From Flavilitoribacter nigricans DSM 23189 = NBRC 102662 (GTDB taxonomy: Bacteria; Bacteroidota; Bacteroidia; Chitinophagales; Saprospiraceae), in the NCBI RefSeq assembly GCF_002646595.1, contig NZ_PDUD01000042.1:1-64000 (forward strand): a stretch of 64,000 bases of DNA, given 5' to 3'. Made by a program: the position numbers and the translations under genes. The notes under the pieces were generated by a model. It was not told the origin of the DNA. It did no database searches and saw only the letters and a list, made by a program, of their open reading frames with translations. Below, in pieces: positions 34,988 through 43,360 of this stretch; position 1 is the first letter of the stretch, and each line of letters begins with the position of its first letter.

Positions 34988-37939
34988 CTACTGCAGTTTA
35001 ACGATTTTCTCAACCGCCAGTACACTGCGGCCGTCGGTCAACTGCACGAGATAAAGTCCCGCCGGAAGATCGCGGGTAGGGACTACGATCTGTTGCCGGC
35101 CGGTATGCCCGGCCCCATCCCGCCGGTAGAGCACCTGACCGCTGGTACTGAGTATCCGGACGCCAAGGCCATGGGCCGGGAGTTCCCGGAGATCCCAGGA
35201 TACGGTCAACTGTTCCCGGACTGGATTGGGAAATACTCGCCAGGAATTGAGCTTTTCCGGTTCGTTTACAGCATTCACGCAATCGGTGATAAACGGCAGG
35301 TTGCCGAAGAAAATACTTTGATTAACTCCACAGTCGGACTGTACCTGGGCCTCGTAGCTGGTGCACTGATCCAGACCGCTGATGAGAATGGTGGTATCCG
35401 AAACACTCAGCGTATTCCAGTCATCCGTAGCAAGCGGCCGGTAGCGAACATTATAATCCGATACCCCCTCCGCGGACATCCAGGTCAGTTGTGCTTCGTC
35501 GTGGCTGACAAATACCGTATCCATTGCGGACGGCAAAGCGCAGTTGGTCGCCGGAATGATCTCCAGACAGTAGTCTTCCACTTCCCCGAAAATGTTACCA
35601 CCAAACTGAGCACAGGGGCTGGAGGCCTGCTGGAATCGCATGGCGATCCGCATCCGGGTATTGCCCAGTTTGGCGTTTTCCGGAATGGTGATTTGGCCGA
35701 TCAGCGAATCCCTCGTGGTCATGCCGGGGTCGTATACCAGTTCTTCGCTGGCGAATACGCCGTCCTGATTGAAATCGATCCAGACCAGGAAATACTCGCT
35801 GTAGGACTGCTCGGAAAAGCCCGGCTTCAGGAGAATGTCGTAGGTGCCGTTCTGCTCGATATAGGGCGCTTGCAGATCGCTGAAGAACCCGTAACCGTCA
35901 TTAGATACACTTTCGTTATTGAGTGTGCCCAGGTTGACCCGTGCTATCCATTCTCCGCTAGCGTCGTAGGTGCCCGGATTGCAGTAATCCGCTTCTTGGC
36001 AAACGCCGCAACCGAGGGTGTTGAAGGTGAAAATGTCACTGGATGCGGTACGGTCATCGCTGCAATTTAAGGATACCTGGTACTCGTAATTGGTACAGGT
36101 ATTCAGTCCGGTCAGCGGTACGGTGGTCAGTGCGGTGGTAATTTCTTCCCAGGTGTCCGTACCGCTTTCGCGAAAACGCAGGATATACTGGTCGGCCGCC
36201 AGCACGGAAGGCCAGCTTACGGTAGCACTGAATTCCGTAAGATCGGTAACTATAATTGGGACCGGCGCTTCGCAGCAACCATCGGTCTTGAAGGTCCGGC
36301 TTCCGGAATAATCCAGAATGTCCTCTCCACAGTAGGTCTTGATCTGAAATTCGTAATCGGTACATCGCTGCAGATTTTCCAGCAGATACGGGCTGACGGC
36401 TTCGGTGATCTCCGTCCATTCTGCGGTGCCGATGATGCGGTAACGCAGATCTACCCGGCTGATACTGTCGTTGGCGATCCAGGTAATACTGGCCTGCGAA
36501 TCGGTGATCTCCCGCGGATTTACGCTGGTAGGGGGCTGGCAGTCCTGACAATTGGCCATCAGCGCCTGCATGCTGTTGTTGATGTTCAGTCGGCCGCCGG
36601 TGACCGTTATGTCTTCCAAACTGGTATTCGGAGTCGTAAAGTTCAGGATGTAATCCCGGATAAGCAGGGCCGCTCCCGCCGGATCACTTTTCGCCACGGC
36701 CATGAGGGTCGGGCAGGGGGCGGCGTAGAGCAGGGCGATGGCTCCGGTAACGTGTGGCGTCGCGCTGGATGTTCCCATGAACAGTCCGTAATTGGACCGG
36801 GTGGTGGTATAGGCTTCCTGACCGTAAGCGCCCAGATCAATACTTAATGGGCCGTAGCCGGCCCCGGCCACTTTTTCATCATTCCGGTCAATATTCGTGA
36901 CACTGAGCAGGTAATCACTCGGGCAGGTCGTCGGCAGGTCGCCTTCCACGTCTACATCCAGGTTCATATTAGCCGTAGCGCCGACGCTGAGGATGCCGTG
37001 TACACCCAGGCTATCGTAGAGCCCGCACCAGATGGGAGCATCCTCGGCGAAGCCGCGGTCGCGCCCCCAGGAGGCATTGGTAGCGACCACAAAGGCGCCC
37101 TCCAGTCCGTTCGTTTCGTTGTAGCGCATGCGTTGGATCAGGGGGTAAGAATAAGCCTCGATCACGGTAGCTTCCGAGGTGTTGAAATTACTCTTCACCG
37201 TCATCAGCTTTACCCGCCAGTTGACCCCGCTCACACCGACGCCATTGTTACCCACGGCACCGATCACACCCGTGACGGAAGATCCGTGGGTGCCGCCGGC
37301 TCCGATATCATCATTGTCCTGGAGTACGTTCCATCCCCGGTAGTCATCGATGTACCCGTTGAGATCGTCGTCGATGCCGTTATCGGGGATCTCCGCGCGG
37401 TTGATCCAAAGGTTTTCGGCAAGATCTTCGTGGGAAATATTGACGCCGTCATCGATCACACAAACTACGATCGTATCCCCGTCGGCGGTGAGGCCCCCGG
37501 TAGTGACATCCCAGGCGAGATCGATATCCAGGTCGGCGTTTTCCAGGCCGCCATCCGTGCCGGGATTGATGTATTGCCACTGATTTTCGAAAAGCGGATC
37601 ATCGGGTACGGTTTCCCGCAGATCGATAAAGTGATTGAACTGGGCCGCTACCACGGCCGGGTCCCGGCGAATACTGCTGAGCAGTCGCAATTCGTTGGCC
37701 TTACCGTGGTCAAAATGAAAAACATAGATATGGAGCGGTGGAGAAATTCGATCCTGCAGGCGAAAGTCGGTAGGCCGGTTGGCGAAACTTTCCCAGTTCC
37801 GGGCCCAACGCTGCGGATCTTTTCCCGGTACAAGCTGTACGATGATTTCCCCGAGTCGATGATCCGTTGTTTGGCCGGACATGGTCGTCGAGCTAAACAA
37901 AAGGACGATTAATAGAAAAAACAGGTCGACTTTCTTCAT
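34988..37939 (-). CDS. secreted subtilisin-like S8 protease with FnIII, GEVED and T9SS domains
   Basis: The 983-residue protein has a signal peptide (1-22). The S8 domain covers about 140-460 and shows the catalytic Asp in CVIDDGVNISHEDL, His in GGTHGSSVTGVIG and Ser in GTSSATPHVTGA. Two fibronectin III-like domains with paired Cys follow (about 490-670), then a GEVED domain (ending GEVEDYCLEI, about 690-800), another FnIII, and a type A sorting domain (VFPNPVREQL ... VEKIVKLQ). It is thus an extracellular protease exported by T9SS. It is transcribed toward the two other T9SS cargo genes and shares their terminator. Confidence 0.95.
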   Translation of the reverse strand: MKKVDLFFLLIVLLFSSTTMSGQTTDHRLGEIIVQLVPGKDPQRWARNWESFANRPTDFRLQDRISPPLHIYVFHFDHGKANELRLLSSIRRDPAVVAAQFNHFIDLRETVPDDPLFENQWQYINPGTDGGLENADLDIDLAWDVTTGGLTADGDTIVVCVIDDGVNISHEDLAENLWINRAEIPDNGIDDDLNGYIDDYRGWNVLQDNDDIGAGGTHGSSVTGVIGAVGNNGVGVSGVNWRVKLMTVKSNFNTSEATVIEAYSYPLIQRMRYNETNGLEGAFVVATNASWGRDRGFAEDAPIWCGLYDSLGVHGILSVGATANMNLDVDVEGDLPTTCPSDYLLSVTNIDRNDEKVAGAGYGPLSIDLGAYGQEAYTTTRSNYGLFMGTSSATPHVTGAIALLYAAPCPTLMAVAKSDPAGAALLIRDYILNFTTPNTSLEDITVTGGRLNINNSMQALMANCQDCQPPTSVNPREITDSQASITWIANDSISRVDLRYRIIGTAEWTEITEAVSPYLLENLQRCTDYEFQIKTYCGEDILDYSGSRTFKTDGCCEAPVPIIVTDLTEFSATVSWPSVLAADQYILRFRESGTDTWEEITTALTTVPLTGLNTCTNYEYQVSLNCSDDRTASSDIFTFNTLGCGVCQEADYCNPGTYDASGEWIARVNLGTLNNESVSNDGYGFFSDLQAPYIEQNGTYDILLKPGFSEQSYSEYFLVWIDFNQDGVFASEELVYDPGMTTRDSLIGQITIPENAKLGNTRMRIAMRFQQASSPCAQFGGNIFGEVEDYCLEIIPATNCALPSAMDTVFVSHDEAQLTWMSAEGVSDYNVRYRPLATDDWNTLSVSDTTILISGLDQCTSYEAQVQSDCGVNQSIFFGNLPFITDCVNAVNEPEKLNSWRVFPNPVREQLTVSWDLRELPAHGLGVRILSTSGQVLYRRDGAGHTGRQQIVVPTRDLPAGLYLVQLTDGRSVLAVEKIVKLQ

Positions 37940-38071
37940 ACTTGTTTACTTTGTAGTCCCGGCTGACAAGGCCGGCATAGAACTTCCAATACCTCCGACC
38001 GCTAGCCGGATTTACATCTAACGTTATTGTCCTAACTTTATTGAAAAATTAGTTTTAGCAGACCAAACCTA

Positions 38072-38488
38072 ATGAATAAACGTCTTCCAGTGAGCAAATC
38101 AACCCTAAAAGAAGCAGAAAAACGCACGCTCCCTCCTCCCCGAACGCTCGGCCGGCACTGGCTGATCGAGCTGAAAGATTGTGCTCCCGGCTTATTACAG
38201 GACGTTCCGGGCGTAGAGCGGATCATGCGGAAAGCGGCGACCGTCGCCGAAGTGCACATTGTATCCGGGCATTTTCATCAGTTCAGTCCCTACGGCGTAA
38301 GCGGGGTGCTGGTGATCCAGGAAAGCCATCTGACCATCCACACCTGGCCGGAATATGCCTACGCGGCGGTGGATATTTTCACCTGTAGTCCCGAATTGCG
38401 GGTGCGGGAGGCGATCCGGCAATTACAGCAGGATCTGGAAGCCGGTGAGGTAGAAGTGAAAATGCTAGAACGCGGTCGTCTGGAATGA
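38072..38488 (+). CDS. speD: S-adenosylmethionine decarboxylase proenzyme
   Basis: The 138-residue protein makes decarboxylated AdoMet, the aminopropyl donor for spermidine. The self-cleavage site is E84-S85 in QESHLTIHTWPE; S85 becomes the pyruvoyl group. H90 and C105 (DIFTC) complete the set, with the same spacing as the class 1B prokaryotic enzymes. The 25-residue basic N-terminal tail before the core is longer than usual. No spermidine synthase gene is adjacent. A Cys-motif protein follows after 34 bp, and a YgiC-like ATP-grasp gene lies 1.5 kb away on the other strand. Confidence 0.93.
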   Translation: MNKRLPVSKSTLKEAEKRTLPPPRTLGRHWLIELKDCAPGLLQDVPGVERIMRKAATVAEVHIVSGHFHQFSPYGVSGVLVIQESHLTIHTWPEYAYAAVDIFTCSPELRVREAIRQLQQDLEAGEVEVKMLERGRLE

Positions 38489-38522
38489 CCCGCGAGGAGT
38501 AACTAGATCAACAGTATCGCCT

Positions 38523-39101
38523 ATGCCGACCGGAAGGATCGGAATAATCCGACACATCACCAGTTTACGAGGATCCCAGTGCTATCGCTGCGAGCACTTC
38601 TTGGGTAAAAGCCGGTGCCGGGCATTCCCCTATCGGGATATTCCCCGGGATTATCGCTTCGGGAAAGTCAAACATTACCTGCCGCTCGGCAATCAGGTCG
38701 GAAATTACGTCTACGAAGCAAAAGCCGAACACCTCCGGGATGATGCCTACTATCGTCTGGCGGAAGAAAAAGCACTCGCTGAATATGATCACAATCAGGA
38801 ACGATTGGCCAACATGATCCTGGAAGGATTGCGGAAAGCAGAAGTCGGGTTGCATCCTAAGGATCAACTGATCGTCACCGCATCCGGTCCTTTACGGTCG
38901 TCCTTCAAGTTCTTCATCGATTTCATCCCCGCCGAAAGATCCGTGGATCTGGACCTTACCGATCTGGAAGGTGTTGCCGGCAGTCTGATCCGGGCCATCG
39001 AAGCCAAAAGTCTATCGCCCCGCTTTGTGATGATCATCTCCGGAGACGGTAGCTATACCTTTGAACAGGGCTACCGGCCGGGCGAAATGGTCGGCCGGTA
39101 A
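38523..39101 (+). CDS. uncharacterised protein with CxxC...C-AFP motif
   Basis: The 192-residue soluble protein has an N-terminal cysteine motif, C20-x2-C23-x8-C32 followed by AFPYRDIPRDYRFGKVKHY. This recalls a short uncharacterised family with C..C.H ... C.AFP..IP and a downstream His, perhaps a metal site. The rest is a mixed alpha/beta region (for example KDQLIVTASGPLRSSFKFF, PRFVMIISGDGSYTFEQGY) that I do not recognise. It is 34 bp downstream of speD on the same strand, so the two are probably co-transcribed. Convergent with the creatininase gene, only 23 bp apart. Confidence 0.75.
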   Translation: MPTGRIGIIRHITSLRGSQCYRCEHFLGKSRCRAFPYRDIPRDYRFGKVKHYLPLGNQVGNYVYEAKAEHLRDDAYYRLAEEKALAEYDHNQERLANMILEGLRKAEVGLHPKDQLIVTASGPLRSSFKFFIDFIPAERSVDLDLTDLEGVAGSLIRAIEAKSLSPRFVMIISGDGSYTFEQGYRPGEMVGR

Positions 39102-39124
39102 ATATGCATTTTGGGTACTTCTAT

Positions 39125-39919
39125 CTAACGCACCGGCAACTCCCGGAACGTCTTTTCAATATCCGCCATCAGGTCCACTACCGATTCCACTCCCCATTGC
39201 AGGAACTGTTCGCCTTTTTCGGCCGTAGCCAGGGTGGCATCGCCCCAGGTGCCGCTTTTGGTCATGGCGTAGACGCTACCGGGGGCCGAAAAGAAAAAGG
39301 CCGTGTGCAGCGCCGGAGATTTGGTTTTCGTTTCCGGGAAGTTGGGAAATTCGGTATTGAGCTGGTCTTTGTCGATCAGGTCCGGACGGATGGCGAGGAT
39401 CATCGATACTTCACCGTCGCCGGCGTGGAGTCCTTTCCCGTTTTCGGTAGCCTGGGCCCAGCGTTCGGCCGGTATCCCGTCCCAGTAGTTGAAGGGAAAG
39501 GCTTTTGCGCCTTCCGGAAGTTGTTCGGCCGCCTGCGCGCAGGCGTAGGCTAAGGCGTAGGTATTGTCGTAGTGGCCGTTGAGAAAAACAATGCGTTTAA
39601 ATCCGGCCCGGGCGAAGGAAATGGCCAGTTCCTTGATCGTGGCCATAAAGGTCTCAATGCTCAGGCTGAATTCGCAGGCAAAACCGCGGTGCGGATAGGA
39701 GAGGGTATAGGGTAGGGCGGGCGCTACCAGGGCATCTCCCTGCTGCTCGGCCACCCGGCGGGCGATCTCCTGCGGAATGAGTACATCGGTGCTCACGGGA
39801 GAATGCGGGCCGTGCTGTTCGGTGGCGCCGACGGGTACGTAAACGGTGTGGTGTTTTTTTAGAAATTGCTCTAGTTCCAGATTGGTGATTTCGGCCAGGA
39901 ATACGGATTTCGGTGTCAT
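39125..39919 (-). CDS. creatininase family amidohydrolase
   Basis: The 264-residue metal-dependent amidohydrolase has the N-terminal motif GATEQHGPHSPVSTDVLIP with E34, H36 and D45, the same positions as in creatininase. It also has FLNGHYDN (H116) and HAGDGEVSMI with the second-metal Glu. Family members hydrolyse small cyclic or linear amides such as creatinine, or act in cofactor and peptide maturation. It follows the YgiC-like gene by 70 bp on the same strand and probably belongs to that operon. Substrate unknown. Confidence 0.9.
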   Translation of the reverse strand: MTPKSVFLAEITNLELEQFLKKHHTVYVPVGATEQHGPHSPVSTDVLIPQEIARRVAEQQGDALVAPALPYTLSYPHRGFACEFSLSIETFMATIKELAISFARAGFKRIVFLNGHYDNTYALAYACAQAAEQLPEGAKAFPFNYWDGIPAERWAQATENGKGLHAGDGEVSMILAIRPDLIDKDQLNTEFPNFPETKTKSPALHTAFFFSAPGSVYAMTKSGTWGDATLATAEKGEQFLQWGVESVVDLMADIEKTFRELPVR

Positions 39920-39989
39920 TGGATTAGATTTTGGTACGAGGCTGCTATTATACTGCGATAATCACAGAATACCAGCATCTCTGCCCCAT

Positions 39990-41171
39990 TTAATCCATGA
40001 TGTAATGGCCGATGAACTCCGCATCCGCATCAACGATCAGTCCATCCCGGCGGCGGAAGGATAGGGCCGCGGCCTGTCCGGTGTAATAAACCCCGGCCTG
40101 GTAGATATCGCCGTCACTGTCCACCGGGAGCTGGGTATAGGACTGGTAGACCTTGGGGAAATGCCCGAAATCGCCGTAGTTGCGTTCCCGGCTTCGACCC
40201 GTTTCGTCGAATACCTGGACATTTTCACCTTCCCGGCCGAAGAGTACTTTTTCCACGTAGGGGCGTCTCCGAAAATCGCGGGGGCTATCCGTTGTCTCCA
40301 ACAGGTAAGGGTGATTGGGAAAAAGCTGCCAGAGAATTTTCAGGATACCTTTGGACTGGAACAACATGCTGTAGGCCGGATTGAGGATCACGGCTTTTTC
40401 CTTAAGGGTCAGTTCGGTGAAAATGTTCATCAGTCCGGGTTCCTCCATGGCGATAAATTCCCAGGGGATCAGTTTGAAACAAAAGTCGAAAGGCAGATAT
40501 TCCTTACCGCGTTCAATGAAGATGCCGTCTTCCGGGGAAAATACGACCTCCGGTAGTTCCAGCATTTCGGTGTGGAAGCCCAGTTTTCGGGCAGCATCGG
40601 CAATGAGGAAGCTGTTCAGATTATCTTCTGTATGACCGAGCGTGGTTACGAGAAACTCTCCCGACTTTTCCGGATGCAGTTCCCGGATCTTCAGCATCTG
40701 TTCCTGCAGGAGATCGTAAAAAAGGTTGAACTGCTGGTCCGGCCGAAAACCGGCGCGCTGGAGCTGGTGCGGCTGAATGTCGACCGTTTCGGGAAGGGTA
40801 GTGGCGGTATCGGCATTGAATTCGATCAACTTGGCCGGTCGGCCGTCGATCACGCCCGCCAGGTCGAATCTTCCGTACAGCAGGGGATAGCGATACCGGT
40901 TTTCCCAGGTGTACTCGATGATGCGGGTCGCATTGGCGGGGATGCCCAGTTCCTGCCAGCGCCGATTGCTGACTACGTGCCCGGCTGCCTGCTCGAACAT
41001 ATCGTAGAGTTCGGCACAGGCATCGCGGTAGGCCTGGACCTCCGATTGACTGACTCCGAGCAATTCGCCGGTCAGGTATTCTTCTTCGACGTACCATTCG
41101 AGGCCGCGCCCGATCTTTTTGACTTCTTTTTTGGTATACGGGGCAAATTCGACCAACCGATCATCCACCAT
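39990..41171 (-). CDS. glutathionylspermidine synthase family ATP-grasp protein (YgiC/YjfC-like)
   Basis: This protein of about 393 residues has a pre-ATP-grasp and an ATP-grasp region. Characteristic segments are RIIEYTWENRYRYPLLYGRFDL, LIEFNADTATTLPETVDIQ, VTTLGHTEDN, LIPWEFIAMEEPGL and NPAYSMLFQSKGILKILW. The family joins a carboxylate to an amine using ATP. The E. coli homologues YgiC/YjfC are not known to make glutathionylspermidine, so the substrate here is open. The frame opens at 41273, but ATG 41171 fits the family start and overlaps the preceding YgiB-like gene by 11 bp, as in the ygiBC pair. No N-terminal amidase domain is present. Confidence 0.87.
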   Translation of the reverse strand: MVDDRLVEFAPYTKKEVKKIGRGLEWYVEEEYLTGELLGVSQSEVQAYRDACAELYDMFEQAAGHVVSNRRWQELGIPANATRIIEYTWENRYRYPLLYGRFDLAGVIDGRPAKLIEFNADTATTLPETVDIQPHQLQRAGFRPDQQFNLFYDLLQEQMLKIRELHPEKSGEFLVTTLGHTEDNLNSFLIADAARKLGFHTEMLELPEVVFSPEDGIFIERGKEYLPFDFCFKLIPWEFIAMEEPGLMNIFTELTLKEKAVILNPAYSMLFQSKGILKILWQLFPNHPYLLETTDSPRDFRRRPYVEKVLFGREGENVQVFDETGRSRERNYGDFGHFPKVYQSYTQLPVDSDGDIYQAGVYYTGQAAALSFRRRDGLIVDADAEFIGHYIMD

Positions 41172-41718
41172 AGGAACGACTGGATTTACTGCTGCTGCCG
41201 AAGCCTTTGCTCGAACCGGAAGGACGGGTAACGGTGGTGCGGCGGGCTGTACTTTGCATACTGCTGTAGGCATTGTTGTGCACCCGGTTGTAAGTTGACT
41301 GGTTCTGATAGACCCCGGGAGAAGGCGGAATGCTGGTACTGCGGCCCAGGTAAAATCCCATCAGACCACCGTAATACGTGCGGTAATGACTCCGCCGGTG
41401 GGTGCCGGTGCTGGTCGTATCCGCACTCATGGCCTGGGCTTCGTAGAGGGAGATGGTATCCCGGCGCCCATCCAGATAATCCGTGATGATCTTGCTGTCG
41501 GTCTTATCGGCAACCACCTGTTCATCAACGATCTTATACTGTTCGGGTTCCACCTCTTCCATAAAGGTGATGACGCCCTGGGTAAATTCTACCTGTTCTT
41601 CGGTAATGGTGTCACTGCAGTTCAGGACCAGCAGGGATAAGGTCAGGGTAACGAGGGCGATCCAGACGGCTTCCCGGTACTGGTGGGGAAACGACTGTCG
41701 AAACTTTGAGGTTTTCAT
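41161..41718 (-). CDS. YgiB-like (DUF1190-type) lipoprotein or membrane-anchored protein
   Basis: The 185-residue protein has a basic N-terminus, a membrane segment (about 17-33) and a Cys (C34 in VLNCSD) that may be lipidated. A region with tyrosine and glycine follows (GLMGFYLGRS, about 118-127). The tail is low in complexity, TTVTRPSGSSKGFGSSSKSS, ending RSYGG. This layout, with a FGxS/SRS-type tail, matches E. coli YgiB, which is encoded next to YgiC. Here too the next gene is YgiC-like, with an 11-bp overlap. Function of the family is unknown. Assignment rests on pattern and gene order. Confidence 0.7.
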   Translation of the reverse strand: MKTSKFRQSFPHQYREAVWIALVTLTLSLLVLNCSDTITEEQVEFTQGVITFMEEVEPEQYKIVDEQVVADKTDSKIITDYLDGRRDTISLYEAQAMSADTTSTGTHRRSHYRTYYGGLMGFYLGRSTSIPPSPGVYQNQSTYNRVHNNAYSSMQSTARRTTVTRPSGSSKGFGSSSKSSRSYGG

Positions 41719-41950
41719 GCTAAGTTGTTTTCTTCAGAAATGGAACGATTGCGCGTTATGGTCGCTTGAAGTTAATAAATTCTGCTATTGCCGGGTTATT
41801 TTATCGATTAAACTCCGGTCCGGTGGTACGATCGCATAGGATTGGGCCGGCAGAATGCGGGACTGGTGAGCGCTCGAATTGGGGCAATCCCCTTTCCTCT
41901 AAACGGCCGGCCTGGGATTGGTGTATATACCCTGGTTCCGGATCGGAAAG

Positions 41951-42361
41951 CTAGCCGTACACGGTAGCTACCAAATGGCGGCCGCTGGCCCGGTTGCGGA
42001 ATTCACACAGGTAGATCCCCTGCCAGGTACCCAGATTGAGCCGTCCCTGAGTAATGGGAATGGTAACGGAGGATCCGATCATAGCGGCTTTGATATGGGC
42101 CGGCATATCATCGGGCCCTTCCAGGGTATGGGTCAGAAAGGGAAGATCTTCCGGTACGATATGATTGAAAATGCTTTCGAAGTCATCGCGAACCGAAGGG
42201 TCGGCATTCTCATTAACGCAGAGCGCCGCCGAGGTATGCTTGATAAAGAGGTTCAGCATACCGGTAGCCGGGAGGTCCGGCAATTGTGAGAGTACTTCCC
42301 GGGTGATCAGATGATAACCCCGGCGATAAGCCGACAGGGCAAATGATTTTTGGAGCACCAT
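41951..42361 (-). CDS. yjbQ: YjbQ family protein (UPF0047)
   Basis: The 136-residue protein has the family marks GMLNLFIKHTSAALCVNENADP, NHIVPEDLPFLTHTLEGPDDMPAHIKAAMIG and GTWQGIYLCEFRN. UPF0047/YjbQ proteins are small single-domain trimers; some rescue thiamine-phosphate synthase mutants, but the native reaction is unsettled. Conserved His residues in KHTSA and in DMPAHIK could hold a metal. It lies 66 bp downstream of pssA on the same strand. Confidence 0.9.
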   Translation of the reverse strand: MVLQKSFALSAYRRGYHLITREVLSQLPDLPATGMLNLFIKHTSAALCVNENADPSVRDDFESIFNHIVPEDLPFLTHTLEGPDDMPAHIKAAMIGSSVTIPITQGRLNLGTWQGIYLCEFRNRASGRHLVATVYG

Positions 42362-42427
42362 AGAATTTATAATGAATGATGATTGATTAAGGGTGAATGA
42401 ACGGATCCACTACCGATCGATCTTTGG

Positions 42428-43144
42428 TCATTGATTGCCCGGAGCTAAAAAATGCCGGCTCAGATTGAAAAGTATGTAGAGCAAAATAACGGTAGCCGGG
42501 CCGGCAACTCCCAGTACGACCAACAGCACGATGGCGATACCGACAAAGATAAATTTAATCTCATTGCCCGCCCAGCGGAAGCTGGAGAGTTTCAGGTTGA
42601 ACATGGGAACGTCCGATACCAGCAGCCAGGAAAGTATAATGGCGAGGGTGAAAATGAGCCAGGGCTGGATAATGAAATCGGCCAGACCGAAGCTGTTGTA
42701 ATGAAAAATGGCCAGAATACCGGCCACAAAGATGGTGGAAGAAGGGGTCGGCAAGCCCAGGAAATGGTCGGTTTGCCGGGTATCGATATTGAATTTGGCC
42801 AGCCTTAGTGCCGAAAAAAGGGAAATGATGAAGGCCGGAGAATATTTCCAGACCAGTTCGAGCCGTCCGGGGTCGCCGCCATCATTCTGATTGAGCAGAT
42901 AGTAGAGGATCGCGCCGGGCAGAAGACCGAAAGTGACCATGTCGGCCAGGGAATCCAGTTCTTTACCCAGCATGGATTTGACGTCCAGCATCCGGGCAAC
43001 CGCACCGTCCAGATAATCGGCGATGATGCCACCGGCCAGTAGCACCAGACATAATTCTACCTGATCGTAAAGGATGGCGACCGTTGCGCAGCAGCCGCAG
43101 AACAGATTTAACAGGGTGACGGTATTCGGAATATACTGCTTCAT
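42428..43144 (-). CDS. pssA: CDP-diacylglycerol-serine O-phosphatidyltransferase
   Basis: The protein (238 residues from ATG 43144; a TTG lies two codons upstream) makes phosphatidylserine, the precursor of phosphatidylethanolamine, in the inner membrane. The CDP-alcohol transferase motif is complete: DYLDGAVARMLDVKSMLGKELDSLAD (about residues 43-68, with the four Asp). About seven hydrophobic helices follow the type II enzyme layout. The -7 promoter element lies just upstream. The usual partner phosphatidylserine decarboxylase is not in the window. Confidence 0.92.
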   Translation of the reverse strand: MKQYIPNTVTLLNLFCGCCATVAILYDQVELCLVLLAGGIIADYLDGAVARMLDVKSMLGKELDSLADMVTFGLLPGAILYYLLNQNDGGDPGRLELVWKYSPAFIISLFSALRLAKFNIDTRQTDHFLGLPTPSSTIFVAGILAIFHYNSFGLADFIIQPWLIFTLAIILSWLLVSDVPMFNLKLSSFRWAGNEIKFIFVGIAIVLLVVLGVAGPATVILLYILFNLSRHFLAPGNQ

Positions 43145-43180
43145 AACCAACGTTTCGCCAGTTTTTGGCGTCTAATTTTA

Positions 43181-43188
43181 CAAAGGTA
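43181..43188 (-). promoter_or_regulatory. -7 promoter element of pssA
   Basis: On the minus strand the site reads TACCTTTG, an exact TAnnTTTG match, 36 bp before the pssA ATG. The -33 region is poor. Confidence 0.5.
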
Positions 43189-43360
43189 GGTAATTGCTAC
43201 TCGCCGACAGGGATAGCCTCTCAAAAAGGCATCACTTTAGGCAAAAAATTGTTTCATTGACGTTAATGTTTTGTAAAAACTCCTGGTAATCTTGATCTAA
43301 GCCGGCCCCAACTCGTTTTACATTATATGTTTCCCCAAAAATTACCGTGAACATTCTACT

